From Pseudomonas svalbardensis (GTDB taxonomy: Bacteria > Pseudomonadota > Gammaproteobacteria > Pseudomonadales > Pseudomonadaceae), in assembly GCF_030053115.1 (NCBI RefSeq), contig NZ_CP125619.1:1551001-1615000 (forward strand): a stretch of DNA of 64,000 nt, given 5' to 3'. A program made the position numbers and the translations under genes. Each line of letters opens with the position of its first letter. The stretch's first letter is position 1. The notes beneath the pieces were generated by a model. The model saw only the letters and a program-made list of their open reading frames with translations. It was not told the DNA's origin and ran no database searches. This document shows positions 33,626 through 43,012 of the stretch, piece by piece.

Positions 33626-35210
33626 TGTCCAGGGCAACCGGTAGCATGTTCGGATAGTCGAGGGTGTAATGCAGGCCGCGACTCTCCTTGCGTTCCATGG
33701 CTGACTGAATCATCAGCTCGGCCACTTGGGCCAGGTTACGCAGTTCGATCAAATCCCGACTGACCTTGTAGTTGCTGTAGAACTCGTCGATTTCATCCAG
33801 CAACAGACGCACGCGGTGCTGTGCCCGTTGCAAGCGCTTGTTGGTGCGCACAATACCGACGTAGTCCCACATGAATCGCCGCAGTTCGTCCCAGTTGTGC
33901 GCAATGATTACGTCCTCATCGGAGTCGGTGACCTGGCTCGCATCCCAGACGGGCAGAGCGATCGGAATCGAAACCTGCGGCAGCTGCTCAAGAATGTCCG
34001 CCGCCGCCGAGCGCGCGTAAACGAAACACTCGAGTAACGAGTTGCTGGCCATGCGGTTGGCGCCGTGCAGGCCGGTGAAGCTGGTTTCGCCAATGGCATA
34101 TAATCCCGGCACGTCGGTGCGACCCTGCTGATCGACCATCACGCCGCCGCACGTGTAGTGCGCCGCCGGAACCACCGGAATCGGTTGCTTGGTGATGTCG
34201 ATGGAGAATTCGAGGCAGCGTTCGTACACCGTCGGGAAGTGAGTCTTGATGAACGCTTCCGGCTTGTGGCTGATGTCCAGATAGACACAATCGACGCCCA
34301 GGCGCTTCATTTCATGGTCGATGGCCCGGGCGACGATGTCGCGCGGGGCCAGCTCGGCGCGAGGGTCGAAGCGTTGCATGAAGCGTTCGCCGTTGGGCAG
34401 CTTCAGGTGTGCGCCTTCGCCGCGCAGGGCTTCGGTGATCAGGAAACTCTTGGCTTGCGGGTGATACAGGCAAGTGGGGTGGAACTGGTTGAATTCCAGA
34501 TTCGCCACCCGGCAGCCCGAACGCCAGGCCATGGCAATGCCGTCACCGCAGGCGCCATCGGGGTTGCTGGTATAGAGATAGACCTTTGCTGCGCCGCCCG
34601 ATGCGAGGATCACGAAACGAGCGCCGTAGGTGTCGACTTCACCGGTCCCGCGATTGAGGACATAGGCGCCGAGGCAGCGATCACCTTCGAGGCCCAGGCG
34701 TTTTTCGGTGATCAGGTCGACCGCGACCCTCTGCTCCAGCAGTTCGATGTTCGGTCGTTGCCTGGTCTTGTCGAGCAAGGTTCTGAAAATCGCTGCGCCC
34801 GTGGCATCGGCGGCATGAATGATGCGCCGATGGCTGTGACCGCCTTCGCGGGTCAGGTGAAACTCGAATCCACCATCTTCGGTGCCGGACTGTTCATCGC
34901 GGGTGAAGGGCACACCTTGGTCGATCAGCCATTGAATCGCCTCTTTACTGTGCTCGACGGTAAAGCGCACAGCGTCTTCGTGGCACAGGCCGCCGCCGGC
35001 ATTGAGGGTGTCATCGACATGTGATTCAACGGTGTCGGTGTCATCCAGGACGGCAGCGACGCCACCCTGGGCCCAGAAAGTCGAGCCATTGGCGAGGTCG
35101 CCTTTGCTCAGTACGGCGATGCGCAAATGACCGGGCAAGGTCAGCGCAAGGCTCAAGCCGGCAGCACCGCTGCCAATTACCAGAACATCGTGTTGAAACT
35201 GTTGGCTCAT
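33594..35210 (-). CDS. nadB: L-aspartate oxidase
   Basis: 538-residue flavoenzyme oxidising L-aspartate to iminoaspartate, the first step of NAD synthesis. The FAD-binding motif [17 protein letters not shown] opens the protein; [34 protein letters not shown] and [20 protein letters not shown] are characteristic of NadB within the fumarate reductase flavoprotein family. The start at 35210 is chosen because the FAD motif lies eight residues later; a 42-residue extension reads as noncoding. Divergent to algU, as in other pseudomonads. Confidence 0.94.
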   Translation of the reverse strand: MSQQFQHDVLVIGSGAAGLSLALTLPGHLRIAVLSKGDLANGSTFWAQGGVAAVLDDTDTVESHVDDTLNAGGGLCHEDAVRFTVEHSKEAIQWLIDQGVPFTRDEQSGTEDGGFEFHLTREGGHSHRRIIHAADATGAAIFRTLLDKTRQRPNIELLEQRVAVDLITEKRLGLEGDRCLGAYVLNRGTGEVDTYGARFVILASGGAAKVYLYTSNPDGACGDGIAMAWRSGCRVANLEFNQFHPTCLYHPQAKSFLITEALRGEGAHLKLPNGERFMQRFDPRAELAPRDIVARAIDHEMKRLGVDCVYLDISHKPEAFIKTHFPTVYERCLEFSIDITKQPIPVVPAAHYTCGGVMVDQQGRTDVPGLYAIGETSFTGLHGANRMASNSLLECFVYARSAAADILEQLPQVSIPIALPVWDASQVTDSDEDVIIAHNWDELRRFMWDYVGIVRTNKRLQRAQHRVRLLLDEIDEFYSNYKVSRDLIELRNLAQVAELMIQSAMERKESRGLHYTLDYPNMLPVALDTILVPPTYVD

Positions 35211-35769
35211 TTCAGGATTCCGCTCAAAGCGACCCGGGTCGGGGTTGGCGCAAGACACCTGGGATCGGCGAGTCAAGACAGCCACACAGCCCACTAGTAT
35301 ATAGAGGGGGGGAGCGGCACAATAGCGAGCACACATGGCATTGTGAAACTACTGTGACGGAAAATACCTGACGCTTCGTCGGATGGTTTTTCGGCCGGTT
35401 CGGCGACAAGACGACTGTATCAACGATTTAACAGTCTTTTTCTATTCACGGTTGCACAATGTCAGTCGTGCGCAGCTATAAGTATTTGGAACTTTTGCCA
35501 AAGGCCCAAGATCAATAGACCGTTGCCTGATTCAAGGGACAGTGTCGGCTTCAACGCGGGATCTGTGATTTGATCCTTGCCGGCGAATCCGATGACAAGA
35601 TTATTCGCGCAGCCGGGTTGACCCGCGCTGCGCTTTTCGTGCGTGCCAAATCAGAGCCCGCAGGAAACTTGCTTGGAGGGGGAGAACTTTTGCGAAAAGC
35701 CCGAGTCTATGTTTGCAAGTCTGGTTGTTTAGTTATGCAAGCCTCCTCCGAGCTTATCGAGGAGAGTTC
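35211..35769. promoter_or_regulatory. nadB-algU intergenic region with two AlgU-type promoters
   Basis: 559 bases. On the plus strand GAACTT at 35489 with a 17-base spacer leads to TCAAT at 35512-35516, and GAACTT at 35684 with a 16-base spacer to TCTAT at 35706-35710. Both fit the AlgU (RpoE) consensus GAACTT-N16/17-TCtga and suggest autoregulation; the downstream one is the better match. A 68-residue frame across the second promoter is not considered a gene. Confidence 0.7.
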
Positions 35770-36351
35770 ATGCTAACCCAGGAAGAGGATCAGCAGCTGG
35801 TCGAACGCGTTCAGCGCGGCGACAAGCGAGCTTTCGATCTGCTAGTGCTGAAATACCAGCACAAAATTCTCGGGTTGATCGTGCGTTTCGTGCACGACAC
35901 CCATGAAGCCCAGGATGTGGCGCAGGAAGCCTTTATCAAGGCGTACCGGGCACTTGGAAATTTTCGCGGGGACAGCGCGTTTTATACGTGGCTTTACCGC
36001 ATCGCCATTAACACGGCGAAAAACTATCTGGTTTCACGCGGCCGTCGGCCGCCGGATAGCGATGTCAGTTCCGAGGATGCAGAGTTCTACGATGGCGATC
36101 ATGGCCTCAAGGATCTCGAGTCGCCAGAACGTGCATTGCTGCGGGATGAGATCGAAGGCACCGTCCATCGAACCATTCAGCAACTGCCAGAAGATTTGCG
36201 TACGGCTTTAACTTTACGTGAATTCGATGGTCTGAGTTACGAGGACATTGCGGCCGTCATGCAATGTCCGGTGGGTACCGTGCGCTCCCGGATTTTCCGC
36301 GCTCGGGAAGCCATCGATAAAGCCCTGCAGCCGTTGTTGCAGGAAAACTGA
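35770..36351 (+). CDS. algU: Extracytoplasmic sigma factor AlgU (RpoE)
   Basis: 193-residue ECF sigma factor for envelope stress and exopolysaccharide genes. Region 2 holds FDLLVLKYQHKILGLIVRFV and AQEAFIKAYRALGNFRGDSAFYTWLYRIAIN; region 4 holds LREFDGLSYEDIAAVMQCPVGTVRSRIFRAR. The start MLTQEEDQQLVERV matches AlgU proteins; an upstream in-frame codon at 35713 is rejected. It is followed by its anti-sigma genes mucA and mucB in one operon. Confidence 0.97.
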   Translation: MLTQEEDQQLVERVQRGDKRAFDLLVLKYQHKILGLIVRFVHDTHEAQDVAQEAFIKAYRALGNFRGDSAFYTWLYRIAINTAKNYLVSRGRRPPDSDVSSEDAEFYDGDHGLKDLESPERALLRDEIEGTVHRTIQQLPEDLRTALTLREFDGLSYEDIAAVMQCPVGTVRSRIFRAREAIDKALQPLLQEN

Positions 36352-36381
36352 GACAGCGGCGACAGCCAAGAGAGGAACGCC

Positions 36382-36969
36382 ATGAGTCGTGAAGCCCTGC
36401 AGGAATCGCTGTCCGCAGTGATGGATAACGAAGCGGACGAATTGGAATTGCGTCGGGTATTGAATGCCTTTGACGATGTTGAAACCCGTGATACCTGGGC
36501 TCGTTATCAAATCGCTCGGGCAGTTATGCACAAGGATTTGCTGCTTCCACGTCTGGATATCGCTGCGGCAGTCTCTGCTGCGCTGGCTGACGAAGCCGTA
36601 CCTGCAAAAACCACCCGTGGTCCGTGGCGCAGCCTGGGTCGTCTGGCGGTCGCTGCTTCGGTAACCCTCGCCGTACTGGCAGGTGTTCGTCTGTATAACC
36701 AAGACGAGATCGCTGGGGTCGAACTGGCTCAACAATCCAGTCAACCAGGTCTGGCCGTTCCTCAGGTCAAGGGTCCAGCTGTATTAGCAGGCTACAATGA
36801 GAGTTCGGAAGCCACTGGCCCTATGGCCAACGGCGTATTGCAAGGTCAGCCAGGCTGGCACGATCAGCGTCTGCCAGGCTACTTGCGCCAACATGCTCAA
36901 CAGGCTGCACTGAAAGGTACTGAGAGCGCTCTGCCTTACGCTCGTGCAGCAAGTCTGGAAAACCGTTAA
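36382..36969 (+). CDS. mucA: Anti-sigma factor MucA
   Basis: 195-residue single-pass inner-membrane protein that sequesters AlgU. The N-terminal cytoplasmic domain (SREALQESLSAVMDNEADELELRRVL) binds the sigma factor. A transmembrane segment runs from about residue 84 to 103 (LGRLAVAASVTLAVLAGVRL), and the periplasmic tail ends ALPYARAASLENR, the region cleaved by AlgW-type proteases. The frame is intact, so no mucoid-type truncation is present. Confidence 0.96.
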   Translation: MSREALQESLSAVMDNEADELELRRVLNAFDDVETRDTWARYQIARAVMHKDLLLPRLDIAAAVSAALADEAVPAKTTRGPWRSLGRLAVAASVTLAVLAGVRLYNQDEIAGVELAQQSSQPGLAVPQVKGPAVLAGYNESSEATGPMANGVLQGQPGWHDQRLPGYLRQHAQQAALKGTESALPYARAASLENR

Positions 36970-36977
36970 GGAGGATC

Positions 36978-37934
36978 ATGCGCGCCATCCCTCTACTTAC
37001 GCTTCTGCTCGGTGGCTGGTTTGTTGTTCCAGCCCATGCTGATGAAGCCCAGGACTGGTTGACCCGTCTGGGCCAAGCCGAGCAACAGCAAAGCTTTCAC
37101 GGTACATTCGTCTACGAGCGTAACGGTAGTTTTTCTACCCACAACATCTGGCACCGCGTCCAGGATGGCAAGGTCCGCGAGCGGTTACTCCAGCTCGACG
37201 GCTCGGCACAGGAAGTCGTGCGTATTGATGGGCGTACTCAATGCGTTAGCGGCATTCTGATAGCAGGGCTTGGAGATTCCTCCAGCTCCGCTGCTCGTAC
37301 ACTCGATCCACAAAAACTAAAGAATTGGTACAACCTTGCCGTCATTGGCAAGTCGCGTGTGGCCGGGCGTGCGGCAGTAATCGTTTCACTGACACCTCGC
37401 GATCAGCACCGCTACGGTTTTGAATTGCATCTGGATAAAGAAACCGGCCTGCCTCTCAAATCATTGCTTTTGAATGAAAAAGGGCAATTGCTGGAGCGAT
37501 TCCAGTTCACGCAACTGGATACCGCCGATGTTCCGTCCGACAGCGACTTGCAGCCTGGCGCCGATTGCAAAACGGTTGCCCTCGACAGCAACAAGGCTTC
37601 TGCAATCAAGACGGCGCAAGTATGGCGTTCGGACTGGTTACCACCTGGTTTCGAGCTGACCAGCAGTACCTCCCGCAAGGATCCAGAGACCAAAACCCAA
37701 GTCAACAGTCTGATGTATGACGATGGTCTGGCCCGTTTCTCGGTTTTCCTTGAGCCGTTGAATGGCGCAACAATTACTGACACTCGCACCCAGTTGGGGC
37801 CGACCGTTGCAGTTTCCCGACGCTTGACTACCCCGCAAGGCGAGATGATGGTGACCGTGGTCGGTGAGATTCCGATTGGCACCGCCGAACGGATTGCGCT
37901 ATCCATGCGCAGCGACGCCACTGCAACCAAGTAG
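36978..37934 (+). CDS. mucB: Sigma-E regulator MucB (RseB)
   Basis: 318-residue periplasmic protein with a signal peptide ending near PAHADEAQD (about residue 21). The MucB/RseB N-terminal domain (FHGTFVYERNGSFSTHNIWH) resembles lipoprotein-binding folds; the C-terminal domain includes WLPPGFELTSSTSR. It protects the MucA periplasmic tail from proteolysis. Eight bases separate it from mucA, with AAGGAGG as the ribosome site. Confidence 0.95.
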   Translation: MRAIPLLTLLLGGWFVVPAHADEAQDWLTRLGQAEQQQSFHGTFVYERNGSFSTHNIWHRVQDGKVRERLLQLDGSAQEVVRIDGRTQCVSGILIAGLGDSSSSAARTLDPQKLKNWYNLAVIGKSRVAGRAAVIVSLTPRDQHRYGFELHLDKETGLPLKSLLLNEKGQLLERFQFTQLDTADVPSDSDLQPGADCKTVALDSNKASAIKTAQVWRSDWLPPGFELTSSTSRKDPETKTQVNSLMYDDGLARFSVFLEPLNGATITDTRTQLGPTVAVSRRLTTPQGEMMVTVVGEIPIGTAERIALSMRSDATATK

Positions 37935-37998
37935 TGAGCTGAAATCGAAATGTTTGGTGAGCATTTCAACTTGCAAATATCCCCGATTTTTTCTATAG

Positions 37999-38030
37999 GT
38001 CAGAGCCCCTCGGCTCTGGCCTTGTTTGTT
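37999..38030 (+). terminator. Partial terminator or attenuator before mucD
   Basis: CAGAGCC / GGCTCTG with a CCTC loop, followed by the T-rich CTTGTTTGTTGTTCT. It lies in the 181-base gap where mucC stands in P. aeruginosa and may reduce read-through from algU-mucAB to mucD. Confidence 0.5.
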
Positions 38031-38115
38031 GTTCTCGGAACAAAAATACCGGCGTATTGTTCCCGGTGTTCCTTGCTCCATATCGCTTAACCATGCTCGT
38101 CGTAACGGGAGCCGT

Positions 38116-39543
38116 ATGTCGATACCACGCTTGAAGTCTTATCTCTCTATTTTTGCCACCGTGCTGGTGCTTGGTCAGGCGGTCGCTGTTCAAGCGGCTG
38201 AGTTGCCTGACTTCACACAGTTGGTCGAGCAGGCCTCGCCCGCGGTGGTGAACATCAGTACCACGCAGAAACTACCGGATCGCAAAGTGAACGAGCAGAT
38301 GCCCGACCTTGAAGGCTTGCCGCCCATGTTGCGCGAGTTCTTCGAGCGCGGTATGCCGCCACAGCCGCGTACGCCCCGCGGTGATCGTCAGCGTGAAGCC
38401 CAATCTCTGGGTTCGGGCTTCATCATCTCGCCTGATGGCTACATCCTGACCAACAACCATGTAATCGCCGACGCCGACGAAATTCTCGTTCGTCTCGCCG
38501 ACCGCAGCGAATTGAAGGCCAAGCTGATCGGCACCGATCCACGCTCCGACGTGGCGCTGTTGAAAATCGAAGGCAAGGATCTGCCGGTCCTGAAACTCGG
38601 CAAATCCCAGGATCTGAAAGCCGGCCAGTGGGTCGTGGCTATTGGCTCGCCATTCGGTTTCGACCATACCGTGACTCAAGGTATCGTCAGTGCCATCGGT
38701 CGCAGCCTGCCGAACGAAAACTATGTACCGTTCATCCAGACCGACGTGCCGATCAATCCAGGTAACTCTGGTGGTCCGCTGTTCAACCTGGCCGGTGAAG
38801 TGGTGGGCATCAACTCGCAGATTTACACCCGTTCCGGCGGCTTCATGGGCGTTTCGTTCGCGATCCCTATCGATGTCGCAATGGACGTTTCCAATCAGCT
38901 CAAAAGCGGCGGCAAAGTCAGCCGTGGCTGGTTGGGTGTAGTCATCCAGGAAGTGAACAAGGACCTGGCCGAGTCCTTCGGTCTGGATAAGCCAGCCGGC
39001 GCGCTGGTGGCTCAGATCCAGGATGACGGCCCGGCTGCCAAGGGTGGCCTGCAAGTAGGGGATGTAATCCTGAGCATGAACGGCCAACCGATCGTCATGT
39101 CTGCCGATCTGCCACATCTGGTGGGCGCGCTGAAGGCCGGCTCGAAGGCTGATCTGGAAGTGATTCGTGAAGGTAAGCGCAAGAATGTCGAATTGACTGT
39201 CGGCGCTATCCCGGAAGAAGGCAAAGAGCTGGATGCGCTGCCGAAATCCAGCACCGAGCGCAGCAGCAATCGGCTGGGTGTTTCGGTGGCTGAGCTGACG
39301 GAAGAACAGAAGAAAACCTACGACCTCAAAGGCGGCGTCGTGATCAAGGAAGTCCAGGACGGTCCTGCTTCTCTGATTGGCCTGCAGCCAGGCGATGTGA
39401 TCACTCACCTGAACAATCAGGCAATCGGTTCTGCCAAGGAGTTCACGGATATCGCCAAGGCGCTGCCAAAGAACCGCTCGGTGTCGATGCGGGTTCTGCG
39501 TCAAGGTCGCGCCAGCTTCATCACCTTCAAACTGGCTGAGTAA
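38116..39543 (+). CDS. mucD: Periplasmic serine protease MucD (DegP/HtrA)
   Basis: 475-residue HtrA protease-chaperone. The signal peptide ends at about residue 28 (VAVQAAEL). Catalytic triad H115 (TNNHVIADAD), D145 (PRSDVALLKI) and S218 (NPGNSGGPLF) is complete. Two PDZ domains follow (SRGWLGVVIQEV onward, and NRLGVSVAEL to the end). It degrades misfolded envelope proteins and limits AlgU activation. The start MSIPRLKSYLS at 38116 begins the signal peptide; the longer frame from 38026 crosses a hairpin. Confidence 0.95.
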   Translation: MSIPRLKSYLSIFATVLVLGQAVAVQAAELPDFTQLVEQASPAVVNISTTQKLPDRKVNEQMPDLEGLPPMLREFFERGMPPQPRTPRGDRQREAQSLGSGFIISPDGYILTNNHVIADADEILVRLADRSELKAKLIGTDPRSDVALLKIEGKDLPVLKLGKSQDLKAGQWVVAIGSPFGFDHTVTQGIVSAIGRSLPNENYVPFIQTDVPINPGNSGGPLFNLAGEVVGINSQIYTRSGGFMGVSFAIPIDVAMDVSNQLKSGGKVSRGWLGVVIQEVNKDLAESFGLDKPAGALVAQIQDDGPAAKGGLQVGDVILSMNGQPIVMSADLPHLVGALKAGSKADLEVIREGKRKNVELTVGAIPEEGKELDALPKSSTERSSNRLGVSVAELTEEQKKTYDLKGGVVIKEVQDGPASLIGLQPGDVITHLNNQAIGSAKEFTDIAKALPKNRSVSMRVLRQGRASFITFKLAE

Positions 39544-39563
39544 TCCGGTTGTTGGCTAAATAA

Positions 39564-39592
39564 AAAACCGCCTCGAAAGAGGCGGTTTTTTA
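39564..39592. terminator. Rho-independent terminator after mucD
   Basis: AAACCGCCTC / GAGGCGGTTT with a GAAA tetraloop, A tract before and T tract after, so it can act for mucD and for the convergent bepA-like gene. Confidence 0.9.
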
Positions 39593-39617
39593 TATCTGCA
39601 ATTTTTTCTGACAAGCG

Positions 39618-41051
39618 TCAGCCCATCATGTCCTTGATCATGCGCTCCTGTTCCATCAGCTCACGTAGCCGTGCGTCGATTCGAGATGACAGCGGGAAGT
39701 TGGTGCCTGCCTTGCGCTTGGCGAAATCCAGTTGCTGGATGGCCTGACGGTAATCCCCGACCAGGGCGAAATACTCGGCGCGGGCCTGATGCAGGCCGAT
39801 GATGTTGCCTGACAGGCCGCGAGTCTCGGCCACCATGTACCAGACGTCCGGATCGTCAGGCCGGCTCTTGAGCAGATTCTCCAGTGCTTTTTCCGCGTCG
39901 GGCGCACGGTTCTGCTTGAGCAGCAGGTCAACACGCACCGAGTTCAGCGGGTAGTTGCCGGGATACTGAGTCAACATTCGGTCAACCCGGGACTGGGCGT
40001 CCGGCAGACGATTGTTGGTGATGTCCAGATCGACCTGCGCCAGGTTGTAGATGATCTCGTTCGGCGACTTGGCCAGCAGCAACTTAAGGTTTTCCCGTGC
40101 TTCATTCAGCTGGCCGCCCTTGATCTGGGCGATGGCCAGGCCATAGCGAGCGACATCGTTTTTCGGGTTTTCATCAAGCTGGGCGCGAAAACGTTTGGCG
40201 CCCAAGCCTGGAGTTTCTTCATAGATCAACTGGACCCGTGCACGAATCAGCTGATAACGCATAGAGTCTTCGATGCCGCCAGGTTTTGCCTGTTCGGCGC
40301 GGTTGCGCGTGTCAGCGATCCGCGACTCGGTCACCGGGTGAGTCAGCAGAAATTCCGGTGGCTTGGCGTCAAAGCGGTACTGGCGAGCCAATCGCTCGAA
40401 CATGGTCGGCATTGAGCGCGGGTCGTAACCGGCCTTTTCCAGATTGAGGATGCCGATGCGGTCAGCTTCCTGTTCGTTCTGGCGAGAGAAACGCCGCTGT
40501 TCCTGAATGGCCGCCGCCTGTGTACCCGCAATGGCCGCGATCCCGGCATCGCCGGCGCCAGCTGCGGCAATCACGATCCCGGCCAGCAGCGCGGCCATCA
40601 TCGGCACCTGCATGCGCTGTTGGGCTTCGACGCCACGGGCGAAGTGGCGCTGCGACAAGTGAGCCAATTCGTGAGCGAGTACGGAAGCGTATTCGCCTTC
40701 GGTCTGGGCATTGAGGAACAAGCCGCCGTTAACCCCGACAATGCCGCCCGGTGCCGCGAAGGCATTGAGCTGCGGGCTGTTGATCAGGATGAACTCCAGG
40801 CGCCGGTCATTGACTTGGCTGGTTTCCACCAGGCGGTAGACGCTGGATTCAACGTAGTCCTTGAGCTGCGGATCGTTGAGCTGCGAAACCTGGCTGCGCA
40901 ACAGCGCCAGCCAGGCACGGCCCAACTGATGTTCCTGTTGCGGCGAGACGATGGCAGAACTGGCGTCGCCGAGTGACGGCAGGTCGTCGGCGAAGCCCGG
41001 TGAGGCGAGCAGGCAAGCGAGCGTCAGCAGGGTAGGGCGCAAAAAAGTCAT
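39618..41051 (-). CDS. bepA: M48 family periplasmic metalloprotease with TPR repeats (BepA-like)
   Basis: 477 residues. The signal peptide ends near ASPGFADD. The M48 peptidase domain has the zinc site H127-E128-x-x-H131 (LAHELAHLSQRHF) and the downstream ligand region NEQEADRIGI. A C-terminal TPR domain spans about residues 300-470. It corresponds to E. coli BepA/YfgC, which handles outer-membrane protein assembly and LptD quality control. The start at 41051 begins the signal peptide. Divergent from the TusA-like gene. Confidence 0.92.
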   Translation of the reverse strand: MTFLRPTLLTLACLLASPGFADDLPSLGDASSAIVSPQQEHQLGRAWLALLRSQVSQLNDPQLKDYVESSVYRLVETSQVNDRRLEFILINSPQLNAFAAPGGIVGVNGGLFLNAQTEGEYASVLAHELAHLSQRHFARGVEAQQRMQVPMMAALLAGIVIAAAGAGDAGIAAIAGTQAAAIQEQRRFSRQNEQEADRIGILNLEKAGYDPRSMPTMFERLARQYRFDAKPPEFLLTHPVTESRIADTRNRAEQAKPGGIEDSMRYQLIRARVQLIYEETPGLGAKRFRAQLDENPKNDVARYGLAIAQIKGGQLNEARENLKLLLAKSPNEIIYNLAQVDLDITNNRLPDAQSRVDRMLTQYPGNYPLNSVRVDLLLKQNRAPDAEKALENLLKSRPDDPDVWYMVAETRGLSGNIIGLHQARAEYFALVGDYRQAIQQLDFAKRKAGTNFPLSSRIDARLRELMEQERMIKDMMG

Positions 41052-41149
41052 GCACAAAGCCTTAGTCGACAAAGACCTTACTGTAGCCGGACACTACGCT
41101 TCGGACCAGATATTCTAGCCGCTCGACCACCTGACCCCGGAGTGATGCA

Positions 41150-41389
41150 ATGACCGACGCTGTAGCCCATGACGCCGAGCTCGACGCCAGCGGCCTGAAC
41201 TGCCCCTTGCCGTTGCTCAAGGCCAAGATGGAACTCAATCGACTGGCCAGCGGCGCAGTGCTGAAGGTAATTGCCACCGATGCGGGCTCACAGCGCGATT
41301 TCCGCACCTTTGCCCGATTGGCCGGTCATACGCTGCTTCGTGAAGAAGATGAAGCGGGTGTTTACCGCTACTGGTTGAAAAAAGCCTGA
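41150..41389 (+). CDS. TusA/SirA family sulfurtransferase-like protein
   Basis: 79-residue protein with the signature LNCPLPLLKAKMELNRL, where C18 in the CPxP motif carries persulfide sulfur in the family. In P. aeruginosa the gene at this locus (PA1006, from memory) affects molybdenum cofactor and nitrate respiration. It stands between bepA and the perM-like gene in the same order. GGAG lies nine bases upstream of the ATG. Confidence 0.9.
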   Translation: MTDAVAHDAELDASGLNCPLPLLKAKMELNRLASGAVLKVIATDAGSQRDFRTFARLAGHTLLREEDEAGVYRYWLKKA

Positions 41390-41420
41390 ATTCTGCTGCG
41401 TTCGTTTCTAAGGATTATTG

Positions 41421-42491
41421 ATGTTCAAAGTGTTGCGCGACTGGATTCAGCGCTACTTCTCCGATGAAGAGGCTGTTGTGCTGGCGGTCCTGCTGTTTCT
41501 GGCGTTTACCGCCGTGCTGACGCTGGGCGGCATGCTTGCGCCAGTGCTGGCCGGGATGGTCTTGGCGTATCTGATGCAAGGGTTGGTCGTCACTCTCGAA
41601 CGCCTGCGCATGCCTGGCGGGGTGGCGGTGGGGTTGGTCTTTGCGTTGTTCATGGGGCTATTGCTGGTGTTCATCGTGGTTGTGGTGCCGTTGCTCTGGC
41701 ATCAGTTGATTACGCTGTTCAACGAGTTGCCCGGCATGCTCGCCAAATGGCAGTCGCTGTTATTGCTGCTGCCCGAGCGCTACCCGCATCTGGTATCCGA
41801 TGAGCAGGTGCTGCAGGCCATCGAAGTGGCGCGGGGCGAGATTGGCAAGTTCGGTCAGTGGGCGCTGACGTTCTCGCTGTCGAGTCTGCCGTTGCTGGTG
41901 AACATCATGATCTACCTGGTGCTGGTGCCGATCCTGGTGTTTTTCTTTCTCAAGGATCGGGAGATGATCGGTCAGTGGGTGCGGGATTACTTGCCCCGTG
42001 AGCGGGCGCTGATCACCCGCGTCGCTCATGAGATGAACCGGCAGATCGCCAATTACATTCGCGGCAAAGTCATCGAGATTTTCATTTGCGGTGGCGTGAC
42101 CTACATCGGTTTCGTTGTTCTGGGCCTCAACTACGCGGCGCTGCTGGCATTGCTGGTGGGCGTGTCGGTGGTGGTGCCTTACGTCGGCGCCGTGGTGGTG
42201 ACCGTGCCGGTCATGCTGATTGCGCTGTTCCAGTGGGGCTGGAGCGATCAGTTCATCTATTTGATGGCGGTCTACGGGATCATCCAGACGCTGGACGGCA
42301 ACGTGCTGGTGCCGCTGTTGTTCTCGGAAGCGGTCAATCTGCATCCGGTGGCGATCATCTGCGCGGTATTGTTGTTTGGCGGGCTGTGGGGCTTTTGGGG
42401 GGTGTTCTTTGCGATTCCGCTAGCAACCCTGTTCAAGGCTGTGCTGGACGCCTGGCCGCGCAAAGAGCCGGTGGTGGCACCGCTGTTGTGA
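41421..42491 (+). CDS. AI-2E family transporter (PerM-like)
   Basis: 356-residue polytopic membrane protein of the AI-2E/PerM family. The N-terminal hydrophobic hairpins, the central cytoplasmic-periplasmic helix region and the C-terminal motif VVPYVGAVVVTVPVMLIALFQWG with LDGNVLVPLLFSEAVNLHPV and FGGLWGFWGVFFAIPLATLFK are diagnostic. AI-2 export was proposed for one member, others are Na+/H+ antiporters, so substrate is open. Start at ATG 41421 after AAGGA. Confidence 0.88.
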   Translation: MFKVLRDWIQRYFSDEEAVVLAVLLFLAFTAVLTLGGMLAPVLAGMVLAYLMQGLVVTLERLRMPGGVAVGLVFALFMGLLLVFIVVVVPLLWHQLITLFNELPGMLAKWQSLLLLLPERYPHLVSDEQVLQAIEVARGEIGKFGQWALTFSLSSLPLLVNIMIYLVLVPILVFFFLKDREMIGQWVRDYLPRERALITRVAHEMNRQIANYIRGKVIEIFICGGVTYIGFVVLGLNYAALLALLVGVSVVVPYVGAVVVTVPVMLIALFQWGWSDQFIYLMAVYGIIQTLDGNVLVPLLFSEAVNLHPVAIICAVLLFGGLWGFWGVFFAIPLATLFKAVLDAWPRKEPVVAPLL

Positions 42492-42495
42492 AGCG

Positions 42496-42519
42496 TCTGT
42501 GGGAGCTGGCCCCCACAGA
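42496..42519. terminator. Hairpin between convergent perM-like gene and bcp
   Basis: TCTGTGGG / CCCACAGA around AGCTGGCC, a half-REP type hairpin placed between two gene ends, five bases after the perM-like stop. Confidence 0.55.
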
Positions 42520-42528
42520 AGTCAACGA

Positions 42529-43002
42529 TCAGGCCTTGTTCAGCGCCTGAGCTGCAGCCAATACCGCATCCACATGGCCCGGCACCTTCACTCCGCGCCA
42601 TTCCTGACGCAGCACGCCGTCCTTGTCGATCAGGAACGTGCTGCGATCAACGCCCATATACTCCTTGCCGTAGAGCTTTTTCAGCTTGATCACGTCGAAC
42701 TGCTGGCAGAGCGCTTCTTCCTTGTCGCTGATCAACTCGAAGGTGAACGCCTGCTTGGCCTTGAAGTTTTCGTGTGATTTAAGGCTGTCGCGGGACACGC
42801 CAAAGACTTCGGTATTGGCGGCTTTAAAGGCGTCAAGCTGGTCACGAAAGCCCTGACCCTGAGTGGTGCAGCCTGGCGTGCTGTCCTTCGGATAGAAGTA
42901 AATCACCACCTGCTTGCCTTTGAGGCTCGCGAGGTTGACGGTCTGCCCGCTGGTGGCGGGTGCTTCGAAGTCGGCAACCGGTTGGTCGATGGCAACGGCC
43001 AT
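42529..43002 (-). CDS. bcp: Peroxiredoxin Bcp/PrxQ
   Basis: 157-residue thiol peroxidase of the AhpC/TSA superfamily. The peroxidatic cysteine is C45 in KDSTPGCTTQGQGFRD. The position five residues on, a cysteine in E. coli Bcp, is glutamine here, so this enzyme either works as 1-Cys or uses another resolving cysteine (CQQF near residue 98 is the only obvious other candidate). It lies ten bases downstream of the gcvR-like gene on the same strand, as in other pseudomonads. Confidence 0.93.
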   Translation of the reverse strand: MAVAIDQPVADFEAPATSGQTVNLASLKGKQVVIYFYPKDSTPGCTTQGQGFRDQLDAFKAANTEVFGVSRDSLKSHENFKAKQAFTFELISDKEEALCQQFDVIKLKKLYGKEYMGVDRSTFLIDKDGVLRQEWRGVKVPGHVDAVLAAAQALNKA

Positions 43003-43012
43003 GAAAGCTTCC

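Noticed and set aside
35570..35776. 68-codon frame upstream of algU
   Set aside because: It crosses an AlgU-type promoter, overlaps the algU start and has no recognisable sequence.
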